From the NCBI RefSeq assembly GCF_030385785.1, contig NZ_JAUEDK010000003.1:62001-126000 (forward strand): DNA of 64,000 nt. The letters run 5' to 3'. The translations under genes and the position numbers were made by a program. Positions within the stretch are counted from its first letter, which is position 1. Each line of letters begins with the position of its first letter. A model generated the notes under the pieces. That model saw only the letters and a program-made list of their open reading frames with translations. It ran no database searches and had not been told where the DNA came from. Of this stretch, positions 33,407-41,709 are shown in pieces. The stretch is from Crenobacter oryzisoli (GTDB lineage Bacteria > Pseudomonadota > Gammaproteobacteria > Burkholderiales > Chromobacteriaceae).

Positions 33407-33549
33407 AGAACCTGTTTACGATCTGCTGCACTCGGGTGATCCTGCGTTGAAATGGCGCTCAAAATGCTCATGTACTCCATGTACATTCCGCTTTTTCGCA
33501 CCATTTCGCCTTGGCTGACCCTTCGTTCGCGAGATCGTAAACAGGTTCT
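33407..33549. repeat. Type A palindromic element (143 bp), MITE-like
   Basis: Perfect 18-base inverted ends AGAACCTGTTTACGATCT (33407-33424) and AGATCGTAAACAGGTTCT (33532-33549). The interior also folds on itself (GAAATGGCGC with GCACCATTTCG; TCATGTAC with GTACAT). It has no ORF. The ends resemble the terminal sequence of the decayed IS5-type element at 23704-23721. Confidence 0.85.
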
Positions 33550-33564
33550 AAGGGGCTGTCGGCG

Positions 33565-34041
33565 TCAGGCGTCGATGACGGCCGCCGCGTCGCGCTTGAG
33601 CTGCTGCAACTCGGTAGTGGTGATGATGCGGTCGATCTTGAAAGCGCTACTACTGAGCCAGCGGTCGGCCAGCTCGCGATACTGGTTGATGTCCTTGCAG
33701 CCAATGCGCACCAGGAAGTCGAAGCTGCCGCTGACCAGCCAGCAGTCGAGCACCTCCGGGGTGGCCATCAGCTCGCGGGTGAACGCCTGCTGCGACACCA
33801 CATGGTCGGCCAGCGCGATCTGCGCCTGCACCACCACCGCATGACGCGGCTCCGGCAGCTCGACGATGGCGGTATAGCCCTTGATGATGCCGGCCTTCTC
33901 CAGCCGCCGCACCCGCTCCAGACAGGGTCGCGGCGTCAGGTTCACCTGTTCGGACAGGCGTTGGAAGGGGATGCGGCCATCCTGCTGCAGGACCGCCAGG
34001 ATCTTCAGGTCGATCCGGTCGAGAGTCGCGTTCTTGTCCAT
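33565..34041 (-). CDS. Lrp/AsnC-family transcriptional regulator
   Basis: 158 residues: N-terminal HTH (LDRIDLKILAVLQQDGRIPF, LSEQVNLTPRPCLERVRRLE) and RAM ligand-binding domain (VVVQAQIALADHVVSQQAFT, VSGSFDFLVRIGCKDINQYR). It probably senses an amino acid and controls the adjacent arginine-derivative genes; it is divergent from the M14-type enzyme at 34275, with about 230 bases between the starts. A type A repeat lies at its 3' end. Confidence 0.92.
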   Translation of the reverse strand: MDKNATLDRIDLKILAVLQQDGRIPFQRLSEQVNLTPRPCLERVRRLEKAGIIKGYTAIVELPEPRHAVVVQAQIALADHVVSQQAFTRELMATPEVLDCWLVSGSFDFLVRIGCKDINQYRELADRWLSSSAFKIDRIITTTELQQLKRDAAAVIDA

Positions 34042-34274
34042 TCGGCTACGGCGTGTCGCTTCGCTAAGGCTGGGTGGAAAGGCTTCGATTGGAGCTGCCG
34101 CCCCGGCGAGCTGTCAAGATGCCCGACAAAGGGTTCGGGCCCGCGCCACACCGCCGGCACTCGGGACGTGGGGCTTTCCCGCCACGAACAACGCGCCAGG
34201 CCCGATGCTTGCGAACGCTATCTCGGGTTTTCGCCCCATCCGTGGCAGAACCCTCTTTTTATGAAGGAAACGAT

Positions 34275-35393
34275 GTGGTCACGCACACCCGGTCGCACCC
34301 GTTGCTCTCCCCCAGTCTCGGCACCCAGCGCCAGCTCGTCAGCGTGCACTATGGCCGCGAGGGCACCGGTCCCAAGGCTTATTTACAAGCCAGCCTGCAC
34401 GCCGACGAGCTGCCGGGCATGCTGGTGCTGCACCACCTGCGCAAGCTGCTCGACCGCGCCGACGAGGCCGGCGAGGTGCGAGGCGAGATCGTGCTGGTAC
34501 CGCTGGCCAACCCGATCGGCCTGGCACAACGGGTGCTGCACGAACCGGGCGGCCGCTTCGAACTGGCCGGCGGCGAAAACTTCAACCGGCGCTTTCCCGA
34601 CTATTACCCGCTGGTGCGCGACGCGGTCGCGCCGCTGTTGACCGCCGATGCGAACGCCAACCGCACAGTGGTACGAGCCGCGCTGCGCGATGCACTGGCC
34701 GCCGTCGCACCGGAGAGCGAGCTCGCCTCGCTGCGCCACACCCTCGCCACCCTGGCGCTGGACAGCGACCTGGTGCTCGACCTGCACTGCGACCGAGAAG
34801 CGGTGCTGCACCTCTATACCGACGAGCCGTTCTGGCCGGCGTTCGAACCGTTGGCGCGCGACCTGGGCGTCGCGCTCACCGTGCTCGGCCGCGGCCACGG
34901 CGGCACCACCTTCGAGGAATCCTGCGGGCAGGCGTGGTGGCGGCTCGCCCACGAGTTCGGCCCGGCCGTCCCGCACGGCTGCATGTCGGCCACCGTCGAG
35001 CTGCGAGGCCAGCGCGACCTCCGCCATGATCAAGCGATCAAGGACGCGCTGGCGATCTACGCCTTCCTGCAGCGACGCGGCCACCTCGCCGGCGAAGCGC
35101 CGCCGCTGCCCCTGCCGGTCGACGCGCCGCGCTACTGGGAGGGCATGATTAGCGCCACCGCCCCGCAGGCCGGCCTAGTCGTCTATACCCGCGACGTCGG
35201 CGAGCACGTCGAAGCCGGCGACACCATCGCCGAGATCGTCGACCCGCTCGACAATCGCGTGGTGCCAGTAGTCAGCCGCATCGCCGGCATGCTGTACGCA
35301 CGCCATCTGCAACGCTACGCCCAGCCGGGCATGGAGCTGTGCCGGGTGGTGGGCGAAGCAGCCGTGGCGGAGGCACCGGTGGTGCTGGCCTGA
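34275..35393 (+). CDS. Succinylglutamate desuccinylase/aspartoacylase-family M14 deacylase
   Basis: 372 residues from a GTG at 34275 with GAAGGAAACGAT before it. The zinc site is visible: QASLHADELPGMLVLHHL (H-x-x-E) near residue 45 and VLDLHCDREAVLH near 165. A C-terminal lipoyl-like domain (GLVVYTRDVGEHVEAGDTIA) is present as in the larger AstE-like group. It cleaves N-acyl amino acids, perhaps an N-acylated arginine or ornithine derivative. Divergent from Lrp. Confidence 0.85.
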   Translation: MVTHTRSHPLLSPSLGTQRQLVSVHYGREGTGPKAYLQASLHADELPGMLVLHHLRKLLDRADEAGEVRGEIVLVPLANPIGLAQRVLHEPGGRFELAGGENFNRRFPDYYPLVRDAVAPLLTADANANRTVVRAALRDALAAVAPESELASLRHTLATLALDSDLVLDLHCDREAVLHLYTDEPFWPAFEPLARDLGVALTVLGRGHGGTTFEESCGQAWWRLAHEFGPAVPHGCMSATVELRGQRDLRHDQAIKDALAIYAFLQRRGHLAGEAPPLPLPVDAPRYWEGMISATAPQAGLVVYTRDVGEHVEAGDTIAEIVDPLDNRVVPVVSRIAGMLYARHLQRYAQPGMELCRVVGEAAVAEAPVVLA

Positions 35394-35438
35394 GGCCATA
35401 CCTGCAGCCCCTCTCGCCCTCGAGTCGAACGCTAAAAA

Positions 35439-35466
35439 AATGCCGTTCACCAGTGGGAACGGCATT
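35439..35466. terminator. Bidirectional Rho-independent terminator
   Basis: AATGCCGTTC (35439-35448), loop ACCAGTGG, GAACGGCATT (35457-35466), with an A tract on the left and CTCTTG on the right. It separates the deacylase (plus) from the cytochrome gene (minus). Confidence 0.85.
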
Positions 35467-35485
35467 CTCTTGCTACGGATGAGGA

Positions 35486-36889
35486 TCAGCCCTTACGCCG
35501 CCGGCCGAACAGCCAGGCCACCAGGCCCAGTATCACGACCAATCCGCCGATCAGCCACGGCATTAGCCGGGGTAGCTTCGCCAACAGCGGCGGCTCGCCG
35601 CCCTCTCGCGCGGCTGCCACGTCGTGCGCGCTGACCTTCAGGGCCGGGTTGCCATACTGCTTGAGCGTGTAGTTGGCCACATCGGCGATCTGCTGGTCGC
35701 TCAGCGGGTTGACCAGGCTGTCGGCGCCGAAACCCGGCATGAACACGTCCTTGCCGTCAGCCTTGCGCGCCACACCGTGCAGGATCACCGCGATCAGGTT
35801 GCGCGTATCGCCGCGGCCCAGCGTGGTGTTGTGGCTCAGCGACGGGTAATACTGATCCTTGCTGCCGCTGCCGGCCGGCTGGTGGCAGCTCGCGCATACC
35901 GCGCTGAACAGCTCGGCGCCTCCAGCACTGTTGCTGGCCGACACGCCGGCCACGCCGCGCAGCGTCGCCTCGTCGCTGTTGGATGAACCGAAGACATGGC
36001 CCGGCTGCTGGTCGTGCACATCGCGGATCGCCGGCAGGTCCTTCACGTACACGGCGATCGCCTTCAGGTCCGCGTCGCTCAGGTGCTGCAGGCTATGCTC
36101 GACCGCCTCGGCCATCGGGCCGGCGGCCTGCGCCTTGCCGGGCACCCGGCCAGTCTTCAGGTACTCGACCACCTCGGACTCGCTCCAGCCGCCCAGGCCG
36201 CTGACCGGATCGGCCGTGATGTTCGGCGCGAACCAGGCGCCCAGCGCACCGCCGGCATAGGCTTGCCCACTCTGCTCGGCCATCAACGCGTTGCGCGGGG
36301 TATGGCAGGACGAGCAGTGCTCCAGCGCCTCGACGAGGTAAGCGCCGCGGTTCCACTCCACGCTCTTGGCCGGGTCGGGCTGGAACGGCGCCTTGTCCAG
36401 GAACAGCATGTTCCAGCCGGCCATCGCCAAGCGCACGCTAAACGGGAACGGCAGCTCGGTGGCCTTGGCCGCGCCGTCCACCGGTGCCACACCGTGCATG
36501 AAGTACTGATACAGCGCCTTCACGTCGTCCGGCGCCAGCTTGACGTAGCTGGTATACGGCATCGCCGGATATAGATGCGCGCCGTCGGCGCGGATGCCGT
36601 GGCGCAGCGCGGCATCGAACTGAGCCTCGCTGTAGTTGCCGATGCCGCCGTTCTTCGACGGGGTGATGTTGGTCGAGTAGATGGTGCCCAGCGGCGACTC
36701 GATGCCGTAGCCGCCGGCATAGGGCTGGCCACCCGACGCGGTGTGGCAGGCCACGCAGTCGGCGGCGCGCGCCAGGTACTCACCGCGCTTGACGAGGTCG
36801 GTGTCGGCATCGGCGCGGGCCGCTGTGCCGTGCAGCGCCAGCGCGAGGCCGACGAAGCCTGCGGAGCGGATCAGGGAATGTGCTTTCAT
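35486..36889 (-). CDS. Triheme cytochrome c subunit of membrane gluconate/alcohol-type dehydrogenase
   Basis: 467 residues from the ATG at 36889, giving a signal peptide (MKAHSLIRSAGFVGLALALH ending ARA). Three C-x-x-C-H heme sites: CVACH near residue 45, CSSCH near 193 and CASCH near 325. A C-terminal helix (PWLIGGLVVILGLVAWLFG) anchors it in the inner membrane, heme domains outside. It takes electrons from the flavoprotein encoded directly upstream and passes them to ubiquinone. The last gene of a three-gene operon. Confidence 0.9.
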   Translation of the reverse strand: MKAHSLIRSAGFVGLALALHGTAARADADTDLVKRGEYLARAADCVACHTASGGQPYAGGYGIESPLGTIYSTNITPSKNGGIGNYSEAQFDAALRHGIRADGAHLYPAMPYTSYVKLAPDDVKALYQYFMHGVAPVDGAAKATELPFPFSVRLAMAGWNMLFLDKAPFQPDPAKSVEWNRGAYLVEALEHCSSCHTPRNALMAEQSGQAYAGGALGAWFAPNITADPVSGLGGWSESEVVEYLKTGRVPGKAQAAGPMAEAVEHSLQHLSDADLKAIAVYVKDLPAIRDVHDQQPGHVFGSSNSDEATLRGVAGVSASNSAGGAELFSAVCASCHQPAGSGSKDQYYPSLSHNTTLGRGDTRNLIAVILHGVARKADGKDVFMPGFGADSLVNPLSDQQIADVANYTLKQYGNPALKVSAHDVAAAREGGEPPLLAKLPRLMPWLIGGLVVILGLVAWLFGRRRKG

Positions 36890-36911
36890 GACGTCTCGGT
36901 CTCCGCTCAAC

Positions 36912-38528
36912 TCAGGACGCTTTGCCCAGCGCGTGTTTCAGGGTGTCGGCGATGCGCAGCGACAGCGCGGCGATGGTCAACGTGCAGTTGACGCTGCCGG
37001 CCGACGCCATCACGCCGCTGGTCGCCATGTAGAGGTTGGCGTGGTCGTGCGCGCGGCAATGGCCATCCACCACCGAGTCGCGCGGATCGCTGCCCATGAT
37101 CACCGAGCCCATCAGGTGGTTGTTCGGCGCGAAGGTGTCGTTGAATTCGATCTCGCGGCAGCCAAACAGCTTGCCGATCTTGGCGTACGCCTCGTGCGTG
37201 TGCACCGCGCTCTTCTTGGTGTACTCGCCGATGGCGTAGGTGATCTCCGGGCGCGGCAGGCCGAGCGCGTCCTTCTGGTCGGACAGGCGCATGCGGTTGT
37301 TCGGCTCCGGCAGGATGTCGTGGAAGCTGTTGATGTTGACGGTGTGCGCGCTGCGGTAGCGGATCTCGTCGTCCAGCGCCTTGCCGGTCAGCCCCATCGA
37401 CAGCGCCTTCAGCGTGGCGTGGCGGGTCTGCACCTGATTGTTCAGGTGCAGCTTCTTCGATGCCCATTCGCGGCGGAACTCGCCGTCGCGGTGGTCGACG
37501 ATCGAGGTCATCTCCATCGGCCCACGGCCCGGCCATAGCGGCTCGTCGGCGAGGAAGGTCACGCCGGTGCCCGGGTGGTCCATCAAGTTTCGGCCAACCT
37601 GGTCCGAGCTGTTCGCCAGACCGTTCTTCCACTTGTCGGTGGCCGACATCAACAGGATCTTCACCGATTCGAGCGCGTTGGCGGCCAGCACGAAGTACTT
37701 GCCGGTGACCCTGTGCGAGTTGCCGTCCGGGTCCTTGTAGTGGGCGGCGACGATGCGGTCCTGGGCGTCCACCTCCAGCCGGTACACCACCGCGTTGGTC
37801 AACAGCTTGGCGCCGGCACGCTCGGCCTTGTCCACGTGCAGGATGCCGCTGTACATCGCGCCGATCGGGCAGATCGGCATGCAGTTGTTGTTGCCGCAAC
37901 AGGTCGGGCGTTGGTCATACGGGCGGCTGTTGCGCGCCACCGGCTCAGACACCAGCTTGAAGCCGTTGGCGTTGAGTACGTCGTAGAAGCGCTGGTCGTT
38001 GTACGACAACAGCAGGTGATCCATCGGGTACGGCTGGTGGCGCGGCGAGCCTAGATCGGTGCCATCGTTCGGGCCGGACACCCCCAGCTCGACCTCGGCG
38101 CGGTAGTAGTACGGCTCCAGATCGTCGTAACTGATGCCCCAGTCGCGGCCGACGCCGTAGGTCGACTTCATGGTGAAGTCGTTCGGCAGGAAGCGCCACG
38201 CCGACGCGGCCCAGTGCCAGGTGGTGCCGCCGACCACGCGCAGGTATTGCGAGGCGTAGGACTTGGCGTCTGGGCCCTTCAGGATCAGGTAGTCGTTGTC
38301 CGGCGCGTATTCCGGATGCGGTGCATGCTTGGCCGCTGGGTACGGACGCTGGAAGTCGTCCTTGTCGGCCTGGTTGCGGAAGTTTTCGACGATGCGCCAG
38401 CGCTCCAGGCGCGGGCCCGCTTCGAGCATCAGTACCGAGGCGCCGGCCGAAGCCAATTGGTGGGCGACCAGCGCGCCGGCCACACCGGAACCGATCACGA
38501 CGACGTCGGCGGAAAGATTGTCACTCAT
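36912..38528 (-). CDS. GMC-family FAD flavoprotein subunit (gluconate 2-dehydrogenase type)
   Basis: 538 residues from the ATG at 38528. FAD-binding GSGVAG at about residues 13-18 with LMLEAGPRLERWRI after it, and GMC elements (GGTTWHWAASAWRF, MDHPGTGVTF, GSVNCTLTIAALSLRIADTL). It oxidises a sugar or sugar acid (gluconate, 2-ketogluconate, sorbitol or fructose families are all possible) in the periplasm. It lacks its own signal and probably is exported with the small subunit, which carries a twin-arginine-like signal. Followed 22 bases later by the cytochrome c. Confidence 0.9.
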   Translation of the reverse strand: MSDNLSADVVVIGSGVAGALVAHQLASAGASVLMLEAGPRLERWRIVENFRNQADKDDFQRPYPAAKHAPHPEYAPDNDYLILKGPDAKSYASQYLRVVGGTTWHWAASAWRFLPNDFTMKSTYGVGRDWGISYDDLEPYYYRAEVELGVSGPNDGTDLGSPRHQPYPMDHLLLSYNDQRFYDVLNANGFKLVSEPVARNSRPYDQRPTCCGNNNCMPICPIGAMYSGILHVDKAERAGAKLLTNAVVYRLEVDAQDRIVAAHYKDPDGNSHRVTGKYFVLAANALESVKILLMSATDKWKNGLANSSDQVGRNLMDHPGTGVTFLADEPLWPGRGPMEMTSIVDHRDGEFRREWASKKLHLNNQVQTRHATLKALSMGLTGKALDDEIRYRSAHTVNINSFHDILPEPNNRMRLSDQKDALGLPRPEITYAIGEYTKKSAVHTHEAYAKIGKLFGCREIEFNDTFAPNNHLMGSVIMGSDPRDSVVDGHCRAHDHANLYMATSGVMASAGSVNCTLTIAALSLRIADTLKHALGKAS

Positions 38529-38536
38529 GGAAGACC

Positions 38537-39100
38537 TCAGGCCATCGGGGGTTTGGCAACCCAGTAGTTGGGCGCGGCTTGGCAATAGGTGGGCGGCATC
38601 AGCACGTCCTTCACCGGCTGGAACATCAGCGCGTCGGCGTAGGCGATCACCACCCGGGCGTTCGGACCTTCACCAACCACGCCGGTGTACCAGGCCGCCA
38701 CAATGCGGCGTAGCGTCTTGGCGAGCTCGTCCTGCTGCGCGTCGAGTGCGGCGGTCAGCGCCTCCACGTTGGCGTGGCCGCCCTTCTTGGCAAAGTCGGC
38801 GAGCGCCGCGACCTGGCTGGCGAAGCGGTGGTCCTCACCCGACAGCGCTGCGTACAGCCGCTCGCCCATGCGCGCATCGAGCGCCGGCCAGCCGGTCAGC
38901 AGACGGGACAGTGCGAGGAAGTTGGCGTTCTGTGCGACATCAGCAGCAGCGGCGCTCTGCGCCAGCGCGGTGCGTACCCAGCTACCGGACAGCGCCAGCG
39001 TGCCGGCGACAAGGCCGGCACCGATCAACAAGCGACGACGCTCGGGCATCGCGGGCAGCTGCCCCGCACGCCGAGCGTCGTCACGACCATGAGTGGACAT
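38537..39100 (-). CDS. Small (gamma) subunit of the membrane dehydrogenase
   Basis: 187 residues. The N-terminus carries a twin-arginine-like signal (ERRRLLIGAGLVAGTLALSG) followed by the family pattern of gluconate-2-dehydrogenase gamma / sorbitol dehydrogenase small subunits (FLALSRLLTGWPALDARMGE, AWYTGVVGEGPNARVVIAYA, ending PNYWVAKPPMA). AAGGAGTCGCT precedes the ATG. It would carry the flavoprotein across the membrane. First gene of the operon. Confidence 0.82.
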   Translation of the reverse strand: MSTHGRDDARRAGQLPAMPERRRLLIGAGLVAGTLALSGSWVRTALAQSAAAADVAQNANFLALSRLLTGWPALDARMGERLYAALSGEDHRFASQVAALADFAKKGGHANVEALTAALDAQQDELAKTLRRIVAAWYTGVVGEGPNARVVIAYADALMFQPVKDVLMPPTYCQAAPNYWVAKPPMA

Positions 39101-39655
39101 AGCGACTCCTTGGCGGCGCTGCCTGGCCGAACGGCCGCAGCGCCATCGTTTTGTCAGAAAAGCAGACTGGGGTTTACTACCCCAGCCCCACGCCGTCGGC
39201 TCCCCCGAGCCCGGCGTGCCGCCCTAGCCTTCGTCCCCCCTGGTCGCTGGCATGGCGGGCCCTGCGCGCGTCGATCCATTACCGATGCCCTCGCCATGCG
39301 TCTGCATGGCAACCTCATCCGTTATAGGGATCGCGCTGTTGTTTTGTCTTCCGGCCAATCTTCCGCCCTCTCATTGCCGCCAAAAAAGTAATAAAACTAC
39401 TTAAAAGGCAAAATCGTTCCCCGACATCAGACAGCTCACGATGCCATGAAATGCTATAGGTGGAATTACGAAGCAATAGACGGTAGATAGCCGCCAAAAT
39501 GCGGCCGACGATAGGCCGAGCAAAAAGACAATTATGTAATTTTACTACTCACCTTGATGACGATCAATCCATCAGCGATTCGGTGGCATGGGCAATCATC
39601 ATTGCTAGCAGGACAACATGACAGGGGCGGCGGCGGATACCCCCGCCCCTTTGGG
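39101..39655. other. Intergenic region, nothing recognised
   Basis: About 550 bases between the dehydrogenase operon and the aldo/keto reductase. It is AT-richer than its surroundings around 39360-39560. It should contain the operon promoter (minus strand) but no clear -10/-35 or RNA was found. Confidence 0.5.
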
Positions 39656-40603
39656 TCAGGCACTGGCCTCGGTTAGATAATCCATCTCGGCCTGCGACAG
39701 CCGGAGCTCCGTCGCAGCGATCAACGCCTTCAGCTGGGCAGACGACGTGGCGCTGGCGATCGGCACGGCGACCGCTGGCCGCTTCATCAGCCAGCCCAGC
39801 GCCACGGTAGCCGGCGTGCTGCCGAGCGCGTTCGCCACCTCGTCGAGCGCCGAGAGGATGCGCAGTCCGCGCGGGTCCAGGTACTTGCCGACCATCCCTC
39901 CGCGGGCATGGCCGACCAGGTCGGCCGCAGAACGGTACTTGCCGCTCAAAAAGCCGCTTGCGAGCGAGAAGTAGCTGATCGCCACAATACCCTTCTCCTC
40001 GCAAGTTGGTGCCAGGTCGGCTTCGAAGTCGGCGCGATCGTACAGGTTATAGAGCGGCTGGATGGTGGCGTAGCCCACCAGCGCGTTCTCCTTGCTGACC
40101 GCCAGCGCCTCGCTTAGTCGGGCGGCACTGTAGTTCGATGCACCGATCGCGCGCACCTTGCCCTCGCGGACCAATTGGTCGAAGGCGGACAGCGTTTCTT
40201 CGAGCGGCGTGGCGGGGTCGTCCAGGTGAGCCTGGTAGAGGTCGATGTAGTCGGTCTGCAGACGGCGCAGCGACGCCTCGATGGCCTTGCGGATATACGC
40301 CTTCGACAGCCCCTTCTGATCTGGCGCCATCTCGGAGCCGACCTTGGTCGCCAGCACGATATGCTTGCGCTTACCGCCCTTCTTGAACCACCGCCCGAGT
40401 ATCGTTTCGGACTCGCCGCCCTGGTTTCCGGGCACCCAGCTGGAGTACACATCGGCCGTGTCGATAAAGTTGAGCCCCACGTCGACCATCTCGTCGAGCA
40501 GGCGGAATGCCGCGGTTTCGTCCAGCGTCCATCCGAAGACATTGCCACCAAATGCCAGCGGTGCGACGTCGAGGTCGGTTTTACCAAGTTTGCGATAATC
40601 CAT
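39656..40603 (-). CDS. Aldo/keto reductase
   Basis: 315 residues from the ATG at 40603 (MDYRKLGKTDLDVAPLAFGG). Catalytic set: NFIDTADVYS (Asp-Tyr), HIVLATKVGSEM (Lys) and DLYQAHLDDPATPLEETLSA (His region), C-terminal NADP-binding end. It reduces aldehydes or ketones with NADPH; substrate unknown. Type-A-like repeat ends lie just upstream. Confidence 0.9.
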   Translation of the reverse strand: MDYRKLGKTDLDVAPLAFGGNVFGWTLDETAAFRLLDEMVDVGLNFIDTADVYSSWVPGNQGGESETILGRWFKKGGKRKHIVLATKVGSEMAPDQKGLSKAYIRKAIEASLRRLQTDYIDLYQAHLDDPATPLEETLSAFDQLVREGKVRAIGASNYSAARLSEALAVSKENALVGYATIQPLYNLYDRADFEADLAPTCEEKGIVAISYFSLASGFLSGKYRSAADLVGHARGGMVGKYLDPRGLRILSALDEVANALGSTPATVALGWLMKRPAVAVPIASATSSAQLKALIAATELRLSQAEMDYLTEASA

Positions 40604-40847
40604 CGTGCCTTCCTCACATGATGTGTTGCCCCGGCCGACCTTCATTCGCAAGAAGGTAAACAGGCTCTCTAAGAACCTGTTCTAAAAAGCCGGCGGGGCC
40701 GGAATCATCCGCCCGGATGCCGCACAAGCGCGTTCGCAACGGCGCGACATCCTGCCTCGATGAGGTAAACAAAGCCCAGATCACGGCGGATATCCAGCCC
40801 GCGAAGCCCCCATCCGCCGACCGGCCATCCGGTCTTGCCCAACCATA

Positions 40848-40863
40848 TGGCACACATCTTGCT
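40848..40863 (+). promoter_or_regulatory. Sigma-54 (RpoN) promoter of nasT
   Basis: TGGCAC-A-CATC-TTGCT (40848-40863) matches the -24/-12 consensus TGGCACR-N4-TTGCW at every defined position. It points to nasT. A clear NtrC site was not found here. Confidence 0.7.
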
Positions 40864-40944
40864 CATATCTGGCTAAGCGAACCGTTCACAGCCCGCTTCA
40901 TCCGCGAGCGTGCAACGAGCCGGCCCTGCTGCCCCCTTAACCCT

Positions 40945-41020
40945 TAGCGCCTGTTCACGATCTTTGCACGGACTGCGCTGGCCCTCCGGGGCAGCAAAAA
41001 GATCGTGAACAGGCTCTTAA
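40945..41020. repeat. Short type A palindromic element (76 bp)
   Basis: CCTGTTCACGATCTTT (40950-40965) and AAAGATCGTGAACAGG (40998-41013) are perfect 16-base inverted arms around a 32-base interior. It lies between the sigma-54 promoter and nasT, so it will be in the leader of the mRNA. Confidence 0.8.
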
Positions 41021-41034
41021 CCACGGCACCGCCC

Positions 41035-41610
41035 ATGCTGCGCATCCTTCTCGTCAACGATACCGACAAGCCCATCGGCGAACTGCGCGAGGCCTTGTCG
41101 CGCGCCGGCTACGCGGTCGTCGCCGAGGTCGATGGCGCGGCCGCGCTGCTGCGCGCAGTCGAGGAGTTGAGCCCGGACGTGGTGATCATCGACACCGAAT
41201 CGCCATCGCGTGACACCCTCGAACAACTCGCGGTAATGGGCCACGCCGCACCACGGCCGGTGGTGATGTTCGCCGATCGCAGCGAACCGCAGGCGATCCG
41301 CGACGCGGTAGGCGCCGGCGTCACCGCCTATGTGGTCGACCAAGTGACGGCCGACAGGCTCGCGCCGATCATCGAGGTGGCGCTGGTGCGCTTCGAGGAG
41401 GAGGCAAGGCTCAGGAAACGCCTGGCCGATGCGGAGCAACGCCTGGCCGATCGCAAGCTGATCGACCGTGCCAAGGGCATCCTGATGGACAAGCGCGGCC
41501 TGTCTGAGACCGAGGCATACGAGACGCTGCGCCGCCAGGCGATGCGCCAGGGCGAACGGATCGCCGAGGTGGCACGGCAGCTGATCGCGATGGCGGACCT
41601 GCTCGGTTGA
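41035..41610 (+). CDS. nasT: NasT: ANTAR-domain antitermination response regulator
   Basis: 191 residues from the ATG at 41035. A receiver-like domain (MLRILLVNDTDKPIGELREA to about 125) precedes a coiled linker and an ANTAR RNA-binding domain (RKLIDRAKGILMDKRGLSET, AYETLRRQAMRQGERIAEVA). ANTAR proteins bind paired hexaloop hairpins and prevent termination; the matching RNA is at 43166-43250. NasS from the next gene holds it inactive without nitrate. No obvious ribosome site; a sigma-54 promoter lies about 160 bases upstream. Confidence 0.92.
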   Translation: MLRILLVNDTDKPIGELREALSRAGYAVVAEVDGAAALLRAVEELSPDVVIIDTESPSRDTLEQLAVMGHAAPRPVVMFADRSEPQAIRDAVGAGVTAYVVDQVTADRLAPIIEVALVRFEEEARLRKRLADAEQRLADRKLIDRAKGILMDKRGLSETEAYETLRRQAMRQGERIAEVARQLIAMADLLG

Positions 41611-41613
41611 GAA

Positions 41614-41690
41614 GAGCCGCTAACAAAACCCGGCAGAGCGGTTCAGACTAAGTGCGGTGCCACAACGCGGAAGGGTTTGATTAGCAGCGC
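41614..41690. repeat. Type B palindromic element (77 bp), copy 2
   Basis: GAGCCGCTAACAAAACCC (41614-41631) and GGGTTTGATTAGCAGCGC (41673-41690) are imperfect inverted ends (14 of 18). It sits between nasT and nasS. Confidence 0.65.
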
Positions 41691-41709
41691 AGGATAAAGA
41701 GGAAAGACG

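Larger units (their letters stand above)
40604..41034. promoter_or_regulatory. Control region upstream of nasT
   Basis: Holds inverted single ends of the type A repeat near 40653-40682, a perfect sigma-54 promoter at 40848-40863, and a 76-base type A element at 40945-41020 right before the nasT start. No gene of its own. Confidence 0.7.
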
